Counted from the stretch's first letter, positions 50,501 through 63,060 are shown. The stretch: DNA of 64,000 nucleotides from Strongylocentrotus droebachiensis (GCA_035222895.1 JAVYIG010000605.1:310001-374000), one strand, 5' to 3'. Translations and numbers: made by a program. The notes: a model not told the origin generated them from the letters alone.

Positions 50501-52279
50501 ATAAATACTTCTATTCTAAATATTTGTCCGATCCATCTGACGGTAGTTGTTTAAAGACAGATTTCATTAAATTTGGCAACTGGATATATCAAAACAACAA
50601 ACATCAAACTAGATAAAACCATCATTCAGTCTTTTTTCATATATTTTTATCAGTAATCAACAATTATTATAAAGCAAAAAAACATATACGCCTCGGTTAA
50701 CGAGTATAACTAGTAATTACTCCTGCCTTTTCAAACAAAATGTATCGCATAATGTTAAAAACAGAGATTCTGAGAATAGAAATTGATAACTTTAACAAGC
50801 AGTATAAGTATAAACTAAAAGGCCAATTAGTTAGAAATTATATTATCTCCTCCTACAAAGTTGCAAAGACTTAGAACAAAAATAACCTCTACGCCAAATT
50901 CAATACCTTATGCATTGTTTGGAAATATAGAATTATGCCAAATTATATAAAACTTTATTGATGTTTTGGCACATTTCAATAGTAAATATACTTTAAAAAT
51001 AATCTGAGAGTTTGAAGGGTGATAAGACTGTTTAAAGAGAGAGATATGAGTTAACATCTTTCTGACTCTCAACATATGATATCATAATTCAATCAATCTC
51101 TCAATATATATATATTCTTTTTGTGAGAATGTTAATTATCATTCTTCTTCTTCAATATCAGGAATAAAATACTTTTTGGGTTGTGATGAGTAAGTGATGA
51201 GAGAATGGAATAGGTGTATCTTCATTAATTCAAATTAGCCTGCTAATAATTATGGTCCCTGGGTCTGATAAATCATATCTCTCAATCTGCCCCATTTTAT
51301 GATCGTAATTAATTCAAATTTAACCAAGATTGCAGATGAGCAAACCTGAAGGCAACCAACCAATAATCTCACTATACTTCCATATCATTATGATTATTAA
51401 TCAGAAAGAAAGAGCCTCCATGTATGGCACAAACTAATAAATACTTCTATTCTAAATATTTGTCCGATCCATCTGACGGTAGTTGTTTAAAGACAGATTT
51501 CATTAAATTTGGCAACTGGATATATCAAAACAACAAACATCAAACTAGATAAAACCATCATTCAGTCTTTTTTCATATATTTTTATCAGTAATCAACAAT
51601 TATTATAAAGCAAAAAAACATATACGCCTCGGTTAACGAGTATAACTAGTAATTACTCCTGCCTTTTCAAACAAAATGTATCGCATAATGTTAAAAACAG
51701 AGATTCTGAGAATAGAAATTGATAACTTTAACAAGCAGTATAAGTATAAACTAAAAGGCCAATTAGTTAGAAATTATATTATCTCCTCCTACAAAGTTGC
51801 AAAGACTTAGAACAAAAATAACCTCTACGCCAAATTCAATACCTTATGCATTGTTTGGAAATATAGAATTATGCCAAATTATATAAAACTTTATTGATGT
51901 TTTGGCACATTTCAATAGTAAATATACTTTAAAAATAATCTGAGAGTTTGAAGGGTGATAAGACTGTTTAAAGAGAGAGATATGAGTTAACATCTTTCTG
52001 ACTCTCAACATATGATATCATAATTCAATCAATCTCTCAATATATATATATTCTTTTTGTGAGAATGTTAATTATCATTCTTCTTCTTCAATATCAGGAA
52101 TAAAATACTTTTTGGGTTGTGATGAGTAAGTGATGAGAGAATGGAATAGGTGTATCTTCATTAATTCAAATTAGCCTGCTAATAATTATGGTCCCTGGGT
52201 CTGATAAATCATATCTCTCAATCTGCCCCATTTTATGATCGTAATTAATTCAAATTTAACCAAGATTGCAGATGAGCAA
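47599..52279. repeat. Five identical head-to-tail copies of a 936-bp unit
   Basis: The unit that starts AACCTGAAGGCAACCAACC recurs with CCTGAAGG at 47601, 48537, 49473, 50409 and 51345, exactly 936 bp apart each time. On reading I find no substitution or indel between copies. The last copy ends at GATGAGCAA (52279), before TTAGGCAGG. The left edge is preceded by AAAAAAAGCAT, and the junctions read GATGAGCAAACCTG, so only about two bases (AA) are shared at the breakpoints. The unit is AT-rich, has no open frame of note and is not a simple repeat. It is either a very recent tandem amplification or an assembly artefact. Confidence 0.95.
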
Positions 52280-54111
52280 TTAGGCAGGTTTTGACTAACC
52301 AGTCAATCTCAGATGTAGTGATAAGTCACTATGTATGACAAATGCATGCTCATATCATTCTTTTCACTGATGCCATTACAAATACATGTCATATCTGCTT
52401 CTACTGGGAATGATTTCATGATCTTAATCTTCTTGTAACACCTCACATTCCATATGCACCGACAAAGCAGGCTGATGTGTGTAGAGAGAGGTGCGCATGC
52501 ATAAATTTCTGTCAGATATGATCTAGGGGTGATAATTATTCCATCTACAATTGCCATGAAAGAAATAAAATTGACGGGTCTCTTGGGATTGCCTCATCAG
52601 CCGTTAACAGTAGTCATTGAGCTTTGCATGGAAACATCTGAGGGAATAGAGCTTTCTGCTTAATGCTTGATATAACTTGCATGTCATTTCATTTCAAGAC
52701 ATAATGAAAATGGAAGGAAATTGCAATTAGTGCAAATAAATGCTTATTTTATGCACTGCATAATGATGTGTATGAAGGAATGATACGTGTGATGTGGATA
52801 CTTGTTTCACCAACGCTTGTGGTAATTATTTGTACACTTGTTATGAAATACCATGCATCATCAATCAATAGTTCTAATTATATTGTGTTGTCATGGTAAC
52901 CATCTCTATTTGTTATCTGCTTACTTCCTACAGAGCAAAACCATTTCCATTTTAATCTTCTTATATGAAAGTAGCTTAATTGGGCTTTTATGACCATGCA
53001 CTTAAATGAGATATGAATTCAAAGCTATAGAATTACCTTTTTTTTGTATATTTATTCTCTTGTGTATAGAAATACAAAACCAGAAAACTAATGAAATGAC
53101 AAGTTTACATCCTGCAACCTAGATAAAGTCTCAATTTACCACAAAAAGCCTAAAATAATTATTAATTTTCTCATTTGTGTGTCTTTACCTTCTCTTATTT
53201 TCTTCCCCTCCTCTGAATAATCTTTTTCTCTCTTCAATGCATTTATATACATTATTTGTAAAAATTTCTATCTAGGGCTCCCGAATTCATCAAGCTTTTT
53301 GGCTTAGATAAAGTTCTGCTTATGTGCATCATGAGCTGCAGTGATATAAGTTATGTTTTGAAGATGAAGATGCGTATAAAACAAATATATCCCATTACTT
53401 ACACCATCATGGTAACCAATGCATAGTGCATATTGATATAATATGTTTTTATCATATCAAAGTCTTAATTATACATCAATGACAGAGAAAGTATGACCTT
53501 ACATAAACCCTTAACTTTCTTCTTTGAAGAGAAAAGTCCACATCAAATATTAACTTTTTTGTTTTCACTCCACACCTCGACTGCTCCCGCTTACTTTATC
53601 CAATCAGTCTATATTTGCAATGCTTTATAAAGTAAAGACAAAAGTAAGAAGTATGCAGGTCATGTATTGGAAGTGTGATTATGAGCTAAAAGTACAGACG
53701 ACAATAGGAAGTTGATTTGGATCTTCAATCCCTACGCTCCCAGCTTAATTTGTAAATGTGATAACGATGAGTCGGCATCAATTATAAATTATCAGACAGC
53801 ATGGATTCAAAATATAACTGATCAAGATTAGCAGTTTTATTTTTAAGTAGTGACCCTAACTTGTCAAAGCCTGCGTATTTTGTGCACTCAACATTAATTT
53901 CTTCAATTTACACTTACGAGAAGAAAAGTTGAGCAAATGCAAGCGATCACTCATTCATCTGGTTAGAGAAATCATGCTGATATAAGAAGTGCGGTCAAAA
54001 TGGGTATGAAGGAAACAAGCAGAATACGGTAATGACATATTTTATCATGTCATCCCTGAGTCATTAATGGACATTAGCTGGGCTTGAAGAGTGCAAGCAG
54101 GGACAATATGT
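52280..54111. other. Unique stretch, no gene seen
   Basis: Unique AT-rich sequence after the tandem array. The 82-codon minus frame at 52309-52557 has no domain. Confidence 0.5.
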
Positions 54112-54200
54112 GGAGAGGGAAAGAGAGGGAGAGAGAGAGATGGAGAGAGAGGGTGAGAGAGAGAGAGAGAGGGGGAGAGAGAGAGAGAGAGAGAGAGAAG
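54112..54200. repeat. (GA)n microsatellite
   Basis: GA repeats with GG and T interruptions. Purine-rich sequence continues more loosely to about 54600 with GAGA/GATA motifs. The Ser/Leu/Pro-rich minus-strand frames are artefacts. Confidence 0.93.
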
Positions 54201-57200
54201 GGGGTGAAGAAGAAAGAAATAGAGAGGGATTGAAAGAAATGGAATAAAGAGTAACACCAGAATAGAGGCAGAGAGAATTGCAGCAAAATAGAGAAACAAA
54301 TTGATGGATGGAATAAAAGAAACAAATGAAAGGGTATAAAGATAGAGAGGGAGGGTTGAGAGTCAGATTCATAGCTCTATGAGAGATAAGGTATCAAAGG
54401 GAGACTAACAGAGATTGAATAATGAATTAAAGAGAATGAGAGACAGGTAGTATATAATGAGAAGATAACAGAGATGATTGATATTAGGAGTAAAGTGAAA
54501 TACAGAGAGAGCAAGGGACTAATCAGGTACAAATTAGAAATATAGACATTGAAAAGAGTTATGAAATGCATACCTAGAGACAAGAAAGAAAAATATAATT
54601 GAAACAATGGATTTTCAAGGAGAATTGTATCGGTATTAGCTATCTCGACATATCACAAGTATGAACAAATAATAAAACCCACCATTCTCTTAAACATTAT
54701 GTACATGTATGCCATATAATGTCAAACGTATTGTAAACTAGTCATCAAATGCAAGAGACTTGATTTTTTAAATATTTTTGTTATAACTAATTTGTCTAGT
54801 TCTGTTTGGGACTCCAAGCTAATATGCCAAACTCTACATATTAGCTCAAAATAACTTCTGTAAAGAGGTACAATAAGTTTGATATTAAAATGCATTCTGC
54901 ATATAAGGTAAAGGTATTTGTATGAGTCCAACAAAATTTCATAAAATCAATACATGCTCATTTTTATAAGTCTTCAATAGCAAATACTTTTCACCTACCT
55001 AATCTTTCTTGTTAACCATTTGGATGTTTAAAATAGAATTATTAAAGGATATTATATCTCTTGGAGATATACAAATAATTTAATTTGGGGTGACTGGTCC
55101 CCTGTTATGAGCAGTATATTAAATATTGCTCCCTACTAGATACTTGAATTGATTCAAATTCATTTAGATCTGCACCTGAAAAAGAAGCTGACATAAAATA
55201 AAGACACAGAAAAATGTATATATACAGAATGTATATATCTAAATAAATAGGAGAGAATTCCGCTCTGGCATCCGATAGGTTAATGTTGGTAGAAGCGGCA
55301 AATTAGCAATCATAACCATGCATAGTGGATGCTAAATCACCTTTTGCCAGAATTAATGGGCATTAGATAATGACGACCCTCGCACACACGGGGCTCCCTC
55401 GCTCTATCCTCTCACAACGTTTCCTGTCTGCTTCACTGTTAATGGTTTCTATCATCGGAGACAAAGCAAAATCATGTCACAAATTATGGAGAATATGGAT
55501 CATAAATTGATGATGACACAAAGACACCACTAACCTAAAAGCATTTCACATCAAAGAAAGCTTGCCTTAGATGACATGATTGTGGTTTTTCACGCAGCCC
55601 ATTCTAATCAGTATTTTTTAATTCATGCTGCTCAGTTTTGGTATATATTTAGTTTTATCTTCTTTGAAAGCTTTCATTGTCTTCAAATTCAATCATCTTA
55701 TATCATAAATTACTCCTTTTTCCTTAGATGAGAGTGGAAACTAATACAAATATAAAATTTACCTTAAAACCACATAGTATAATCAATACAACCATTTTGT
55801 AATAAAATGGTTAAAATTGTTATGCCTTATCAAAATGATACCTTGAAAAAATATCTACACCCCAGTTTGTTTTGTTCCTGATATTGTAAACTATGAAGCT
55901 AATTAAACTGACAAGTATGAAAACAAAAATGTCTTGTTGGTTAAAATTCCTGAAGGTAGAAAGAGGCTTGGATGGCGATATCACATAACTTTCTGAGTAT
56001 TATCCATTATCCAAATACATAACACATGTTTTCTTGAAAGAAATGACAGTATAATTGATGGCATGTGACATGCATCAAGTAATGTGTTGATGCAAAGAAA
56101 GGCTGCTAGGCTTGTAAAGATGAAGAACTAGGGATGACTAGGGATGGAATGACATTCAACTTCAGGATTGTGGATTTTATTTGAGAGTGAAAAAAATGTA
56201 GATTTGGGAGAGGAGGAATGGGACAATAAGTTTGGCAGTGGGGCAGTCACGTTCACTGTAAATTAATCTCAGCCAGTTCACAGATCTTGTTTTTGACACC
56301 AGCTTGACAAAAGTCTAGAAGATTGATAGATGTGAAAGTTGATATGACCAAAAAGAGAAGCAAAGAGAAATTAGAGAGAGGACTGAGATTTGCTCTTCAA
56401 CCGTTGGAGATATAGATATTTTCTGAAATGGCATTTATTGCATTCGTGGCTAATACACCGTGTGTGAATGTGTCGGTGACATGATGTGATTTGAAGAGCT
56501 CAGTGGCAAATAGTTAGGAAGTTATCACTCTTCCAAACAAAGAAAGTAAAAACTTTAGTACAGTCAAGCACATGTAAATGACAGCAAAATAGTTCTTCTT
56601 CTTCACATACAGCCTCCATCATAATTTACATGACCATGGGGGAAAAAAAGAGGTCCCCAGAGCTCTCTATAGTTTGCCATTTAGGTAAAGACTCTACAAT
56701 TGGATGCGAGATGCGACAATGCATGTTGGTTAATGTTCCAGAGAATTGATATTGCAAGAGGCTATTAGAGCAGCAATCTTCAAGCAAGTTAAATTGACTT
56801 GAAATGCCATTCCACAGACTTATTTGTGCTGTCTCTCTCTAAACTTGATCTTTTGAAACATCCCCTAATCTCTAGCATACCTCCTAAAAGGCAATTTCTC
56901 TTCCATTGCTCCCCCGGCTGACCTCACAAGACAATCAGACCAATAGTTCTTTTGGCTTGTTAAACAATGCTGCACAAGAAAATAATATCCCTACCCCTAA
57001 TGTCATGGAATTCATTTACTGGTAGATGGTTAAACAACAAAGTCATCGACACGGCAATACCATCAATAAACTCCCAGACTCTCAGGCCTCATATCACTCA
57101 TATTTTGTCCATTAGTGCACAGAGATGATATTACATGGCCAATTTGGCGACGATTCTTCGTTTGACTTTGGCTTTGTAAAAAACCGCTTTGACACCACAT

Positions 57201-58253
57201 TGGATGGACTTATTGCAAGGTAACATCACCAATCAAAGAGTTTTGAAATGTATCAATAAACTCAAAATCAAAAACTTGCCCTTAATACCTGATCTTGGTA
57301 ATAAAGCACACGGACTTGGGTGACCATATCTTATCCTGACAAGAAAAATCTATCATCTTTCAACCTTTCTTTCTACTATGGGTTTTCAAGGAGCTGATGT
57401 ATGCATCATGAACAGCGATCGCCAATTTCCAAAAAAACAAATTTTCTGTCTTCTGTGTTTCTTATTTTTTAGAAGAGTATAGGGTCAAATCCCTCTTTGG
57501 ACTATTAAGTAGATGAATTTTTAGTTTATTCTTGTATAATTCAAGACTGACACCTTGGCGTCCTCACTCAACCCTCTTACCTCTCTCACACTCTCTCTAT
57601 CTATCTATCTCACTGTCTCTCACTTTGTTTTGCTCCCTTCCCTCTCTCTCTTCCCATCGTTAGAATTGGCAAAAACATCTGTTCTTCCCTTCTTGAATAA
57701 AGATTTTACGTAAATTCCGTGCTCTACCGGAATCTTTTCGACTATCTCTGAGGAAATAAATGTAAGTATAAACCAATTAATTGACAAATCCTCACCGTTT
57801 CTTTTCTCAAGAAGTTCCTAAGATTCTGGTCACCCCTTCCAGACATTATCTTAAGAGAATACTTCTTGTTTTTGAAGCATTCCCTCAAGACCAAGCCATC
57901 ACAACTGCTGTATTTCTAGGAGCCCATTTAGCCATTTAGAGAAATCTCTATTAAGCTACTGCTAAGCCTACTTCACTTGCAGGGTTGTCCCATTTCTACC
58001 CTAACAGCATCGCTCTGATCAGAATATACAAGCACTTCTCAAAGGAAGGGAAACAAGAGAATGAAGTATACATCTCTGCTCTCAAGTAGCCAAACACCGG
58101 TGGACTATGCTGATCATCTCAAGGATGTTTTCTTTTACTTCCTCGAGAGTAAACTTGGTATACCAGGGTTGCATCGCCCAAAGGATACAAAGTTTCTGAA
58201 CACCATCAAACAAATAATCAAAAATTGTGCCAAATTATACAGCACTATAAAGT
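54201..58253. other. Long unique stretch, no gene seen
   Basis: Loosely purine-rich at first, then AT-rich. Less AT-rich islands lie at 55241-55470 and 57001-57200, and a CT patch at 57570-57660. No credible exon. Confidence 0.5.
57001..57200. promoter_or_regulatory. Possible cis-regulatory island (unconfirmed)
   Basis: A short non-repetitive stretch with higher G+C, including GTCATCGACACGGCAATACC and GGCCAATTTGGCGACGATTC. No frame is open across it. Inference from composition only. Confidence 0.2.
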
Positions 58254-58488
58254 GGTGTTGTGGTCAAGTGGAGAAGTTACCTGACTACAGATCACAAGTC
58301 ACAGGTTCAAATCTGTGTCATGGCATTTGTCACAAATATATAAAGAAATTATGTGAGTATTCTGATGTCTTATCTGAGTAGCAAAGGCTAGAGCTGGAAA
58401 GATAATTTCCTAAAGCACAATGGATGCAAAAGAGATTCAGTTCCACATAATGATATATTAGAATATAAAATTATCATTATCATTTTTT
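58254..58488 (+). mobile_element. tRNA-derived SINE (degenerate)
   Basis: A-box-like TGGTCAAGTGG (58261-58271) and B-box-like GGTTCAAATCT (58304-58314) lie 43 bases apart, as in a tRNA. CACAG...CTGTG can pair as a T-stem around the B box. The body ends in TTATCATTATCATT (58469-58482) after a segment of the type CTAAAGCACAATG...ACATAATGATATATTAGAATA, which resembles degraded AAAGCGCT...GCGCTATATAAATA tails of invertebrate SINE/LINE elements. At ~235 bp it is a small SINE of a different family from that at 10088. The 106-codon frame that crosses its start is therefore not a gene. Confidence 0.5.
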
Positions 58489-59738
58489 GAAAATTCTGAA
58501 CATTCCATGAAGATTTAATCAATATGCCTAATATTATATCTTGATGAATCCTGTTGCATCTTCATCTTGGACATTAAATCTTATAAAAAGGTCATATTCC
58601 TGAAAGAGACAACTTATTTTGTTGCTTATTGGGTATTGGCCGCTTCACAGAGAAAAGGCCATTTTGGGTGATATTGATATGACCCGGTAAGCTAGCTCAG
58701 GGAATGGACAATTGAGGGAGACATATAGATCTAGAAGTGTTGTGGTCTATAGCTAGGATGAATCACTGAATTGGGTTAGTATGCATCATTCTCTATCTAT
58801 GTGCTGGTATGATATCCTACTCATAGAATCATCATAAGTGAAGATGGTACACACATTGTGTGCTGGCACAAATCTGATGGCAAGAGATACAGTATCTGTA
58901 GAATTCTCACATATTACATACATTAGTCAATTCAAAACCATCATACTTATTTCATTTATTTATGGTGAAAATCACAATATCTTACTTCACAAGAAAGAGA
59001 CAAATCTTCTTGACATTACATATGATATTTTCATGCATGTCCAAAGGCTCAAAGTCAGAATGTTAATGTCAGGTTAATTTTAATAAGATGCTCATATTCC
59101 AGCAATATCCATAAAATACAAACTAACACATCTTTTTATCTTTTACATCAGGATATATGTTTGAGAGTATGACATGGGTTTAATTCTAGTGTCCATGTAA
59201 GCAATTTACAGCTTTTTTGCAATCTAATCATATTTACACTGTATAAAGATCTGTTAGAGTAGCCTGAAAATCATATATTCTATGGAATCCATCAAAATGC
59301 TGATTACTCTTTACATTTTTGAAGTTGTCAAAGTTGAAACACAAATTGGCAATACTGTAACGTATCATGCAAGCTCTTCTCCAATCGGCTCTGTACAGAC
59401 AATTTCATTCACTTTCATTTTCTTAGTTATTTGTGATGAAATAGATTTGTTTCATGCAGGGGTTGTATAAAACACACCTGCAATATTCATATTGAGGGTG
59501 AATGTATGACTGAAACTTTCTTTGAGTTTTCTGATGTTTTTTAGCACAGGGCAAAATGGGCACATTACATAGCCCACCAATGGTATATTACGCCTTCTGA
59601 AAATTTAAAACTGTGAATAAATTTCATAATAAATAACAAACAAATATAACCTAATCATTAGCGAAGATTTACAGATCATCTGTTTTATTCTTTTCAAATA
59701 ATAAAAGATAAATTGCTGCTTTTTAGAGCCAGCTGTGG
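58489..59738. other. Unique AT-rich stretch, no gene seen
   Basis: Two + frames (79 codons at 58838, 62 codons at 59282) have no recognisable domain. Confidence 0.5.
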
Positions 59739-59742
59739 TTAA

Positions 59743-60070
59743 GCTATGGTCACAAATCAGAGCAGCGACCGACCGATCAGTAGCCTGCTCGGTCGCTGCT
59801 GGAATTAGGCATCGCCCAGCGATTAGGTCGGTGCCCGGGCGGCGACCGCCCAGGCACCGAGCGTATTTTGTGCGGCGAGTGAAAAGTGAGCAGGCGCCGC
59901 CCAAATTTTAACTTCGCGCTAAAACTTCAGCGGCGACCGAGCGATGCCCTAAAAACGAGCGGTGCCTGGGCAGCCGCCGCTCGGTGGCCGGGCAGCCGCC
60001 GGGCAGAATTGGTTAAAAACTCGGCGCTCAGCCGCCGAGCAGGCTACTTTTGGGTAATGTGACCATAGCA
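59743..60070. mobile_element. Very GC-rich fold-back element with TTA(A) target duplication
   Basis: Ends GCTATGGTCACA (59743 on) and GTGACCATAGCA (to 60070) are inverted repeats, flanked by TTAA on both sides (59739-59742 and 60071-60074); the duplication could be read as TTA or TTAA. A second inverted pair lies inside: GTAGCCTGCTCGG on the left and CCGAGCAGGCTAC on the right. The interior is built of permuted GGCGACCG, GCCGCCG and CGAGCAGG motifs and has by far the highest G+C in the window. TTA suggests PIF/Harbinger, TTAA would suggest piggyBac. The 99-codon minus frame here is incidental. Confidence 0.87.
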
Positions 60071-60587
60071 TTAATGTTTTAATAGTGTAACAAAACTATA
60101 ATTTTAAAGCAACATAATACTTGTGTTCTGAAATAAATCTTACTTATCAAATCAAATCAATTTATATTATGACAAAATATTCAAGCCTATACCTTTTTGT
60201 TTCATTTATTAGGGGATTTCTCATTAATATGCTCTCGCATATCTGGTGGCATTCTGAACAACTTTATGCGTACAATATATAGTTCCATCTATTATACAAA
60301 GTTTATGAGATTTATACACAAGATGAAAAATATACAAAGAAACATACGCTCTGACAAGTTATTATTTGATATGGAGGCTAGTCTTGTATCATTCCAAATA
60401 ACAGTCTGACTATTCTTGTGGTCTATCTGCAATGCAATGCTTGATTTCATTTGCAGGCACAAACTGTGTTTGGTCAAACTTTATAAGACAGGGTCTGAAC
60501 CAATCAGGTAAGAGACTAACTCTCAGATTTATACCTTGTACTGTGCAGCTAGTGTAGGCTTGACCAAAAGAGGGCAGGTCTAAGCTA
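60071..60587. other. Unique AT-rich stretch, no gene seen
   Basis: No gene or repeat recognised. Overlapping short frames on both strands have no features. Confidence 0.5.
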
Positions 60588-60687
60588 TTTAATTAATTTT
60601 TAATGTAATTAATGTGCTGCGTGACGTACGTGATTATGTGGTCCCGTACGTCACGCAGCACATTAATTACATTAAAATTTAATTAAA
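60588..60687. repeat. Near-perfect hairpin, 43-bp arms and 14-base loop
   Basis: The arm 60588-60630 contains TGTAATTAATGTGCTGCGTG and ends ACGTACG. It is the reverse complement of 60645-60687 with one mismatch that I can see. The 14-base loop is TGATTATGTGGTCC. A weaker outer pair TGACCAA (60561-60567) and TTGGTCA (60691-60697) may extend it. Possible identities are a tiny MITE, a recent inverted duplication, or a transcribed hairpin. Confidence 0.9.
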
Positions 60688-62439
60688 AAATTGGTCAGAA
60701 CTAAAACTTTCCATAATAGCCACAGACTCATACCAAAAGATAGGGCTCATATAAATAATTTCATATGTAGTTATTTCTTGTTTAAAGTCTTTGAATGTCC
60801 TGTACGTCACAATCCAAATAGACTAAGCTTGGTCCTCCACAAAAATACCAAAGATGAGGATTACAACATCAGTTGAGGAGAGGTGGCATCATCAACAGGG
60901 GAATATGAAGAGAACACATTGAACTGAGGCTAATTTCATGCAACATTGGACAAATCACACCAAACTGGATTGGAGTGAGTCCTAACTTGACACTAGGTTA
61001 GTTTATCCCTCATAAGCAGCCCCTCCCTCATTCCACCTCCAGTCCAGTGGACCGTGATTTGTAGCTAATCACTGCCTTCACACCTTGCTTTGGGGAAAAT
61101 GGTAGATAATGACTATCAAATAAAATTATTTTTTGTCAATGTGGTCATCAACCTTTACTTGCTGCACCGGTCTAGTCTCATATCAAGATAAATTTCATTA
61201 TTTTTAAATTTGTATATAAATTTTCTTTGTCAGTGACTAAATTTAATTTTACATCTGACAAATTAGGAGTTAAAGTTCACCAAAAGTATCATGGGAACCA
61301 GGAATATTAAACAAAAATTGAAATATTTCTTTTCCTCAACAGATTCAATTGAAGAGTAGGTCAATTATTGAACATTTCTTGTTTGTTTTATTATATGCAT
61401 TATGCACCTTGCTAATTGTAGAAAGAAATAAATCAGAGGCTTATTAAACATAAACATACAATTAAATTGTTAAACTGTCATAAAAGATTAGTTGTGGTCT
61501 TTACCTATATGCCTAAACCAATACCATCTACTTGGTCCTACTTGGTCCTCTTGGAGGTTTAACATGTTTGAAAAAACATCGATATTGGGCATTTCATCAA
61601 ACACTCTCAGGTACAAGATCATAAAGACAATGATAGTAAAGAGCTGTGGCACAAATTTGCTTAGAACTTTCTCATACTTGTACAAAAGCATTTTAAATGG
61701 ATTTATGAACAGTTCTCATTTTCAAGAAAAGTTTAAATGTGTCCGAACAAGAAGTAAATGTATCTTTCTTAGTCTTTAAGGGGATAAGGTGGAAGCTACC
61801 CTGACTGTTCTAATCACTACACCTATCATTCAAAGAATTCAAGACCTAAGCCTCTCCTCCACACAAACCAATTCTGTCTTCCACCTTCAAAACTTGTACT
61901 AATTTTGGCCAAATCTTGCGGCAGTTTTTGCGGCTTAGCAACCTGTTTCACCGCTTAATTCCTCGACCAATGTAGGATTATAAAGAGATGGTGAGTAATA
62001 AATCAAGGATTATCACCTGGCTTTGTGTTCAAGGATACCATACAAACATGGTATCTATGGCTAGCTCTGGATAACAGTTGGCCAATACATTGAAATATAG
62101 GCCTCTCTATAGTCCAGGGTATAGACTACCCATCAAATCAGGGTTTAAAAATAAGAAGAGGGAGGGAAAGGGGCTCCACACACTCAAAACATGAAACACA
62201 GAGATTCTTTATCCTCTAATGAAAAAGATTTCTTGCTTTCAAACATCAAGTAAACTTGGCAGGCAGGTGGGTCCATGACATCCAACAACTGTTACTCTAT
62301 ATAGGGTAATATCCTACATACAAAGGGGGCAGATAATTGTCCATTTTAAATGTCACACCTGGAAATCAGTCACAAAGATCAAGGCCACACAGTCTACATA
62401 TTTAAAACGTGTGTATTCAAGTAACATTTACCACATTGC
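60688..62439. other. Unique stretch, no gene seen
   Basis: AT-rich unique sequence. Frames at 61488-61691 (-) and 61492-61779 (+) overlap antisense to each other, and neither has a domain. Confidence 0.5.
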
Positions 62440-63060
62440 TGGTAAAACTCTCCAGGCCAACTATATAACGACTGAAAAATATCAAGATACGCAACAAATA
62501 GTATGCCTAGAGAAGAGCAAACCATGTACTGTAAGTCCATGAGCAAACTATAAATGCTCAAAATGAATACTTGGCAAGATCAGGCCTAGGCAAGATATTC
62601 CAAGAGTAAGATGAATCTATTTTTTATTAATTTTTTTCTATAAACAAATATGGAAATGAAACACAACTGAATCCAATGACTGAGGTTATAACAATTACAT
62701 GTAAAGTGCTGAAGAAAAAAAATATTATGAAGTGCTATACAAATGTGAATGTTAGTGTTATTATAAACATCACATTAGATATGTTGCCCAGGGACCATTT
62801 TGTTTTATCTGTTGTTTTAATATCTGATCATAATTCTAAAAAGAATTTGTATTCACACAATAAGGAGGGTGAACCTAGACTATTTCATTTGAAAGAAGAC
62901 AGCAGCACTAAATAGTGGGTAAAACACAGCTTCTGGCCTACCATTTAACAACTGAAAAATATCAAGATACACAACAAATAGTATGCCTAGAGAAGAGCAA
63001 ACTATAAATGCTCACAGTAAATGCTTGGCAACTATAAAATAGTGGGTAAAACACAGCTTG
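62440..63060. repeat. Imperfect duplicated segment, copies ~480 bp apart
   Basis: Copy 1 (about 62440-62576) and copy 2 (about 62914-63030) share AACTGAAAAATATCAAGATA-type sequence, ACAAATAGTATGCCTAGAGA and TATAAATGCTCA. Copy 2 lacks 26 bases that in copy 1 lie between two GAGCAAAC words, so a slippage deletion is likely. The phrase AAATAGTGGGTAAAACACAG occurs at about 62910 and again at about 63038, so a third partial copy follows. No coding sequence. Confidence 0.85.
62697..62765 (+). mobile_element. Probable 3' end of a SINE or non-LTR retrotransposon
   Basis: GTAAAGTGCTGAAG is followed by ATTATGAAGTGCTATACAAA and TGTTAGTGTTATTAT. This matches the general form AAAGCGCT...AAGCGCTATATAAAT...(ATT)n at the 3' end of many invertebrate LINEs and SINEs. 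It sits between the two copies of the 62440-63060 duplication. No 5' part is recognisable. The 79-codon frame that crosses it is not a gene. Confidence 0.45.

Noticed and set aside
47599-52279. CRISPR-like or centromeric satellite array
   Set aside because: The unit is 936 bp of complex sequence in only five identical copies; there is no spacer structure, and typical satellites have many more, diverged copies.
58061-58381. 106-codon + frame
   Set aside because: Its second half is the tRNA-like head of a SINE, so the frame is incidental.
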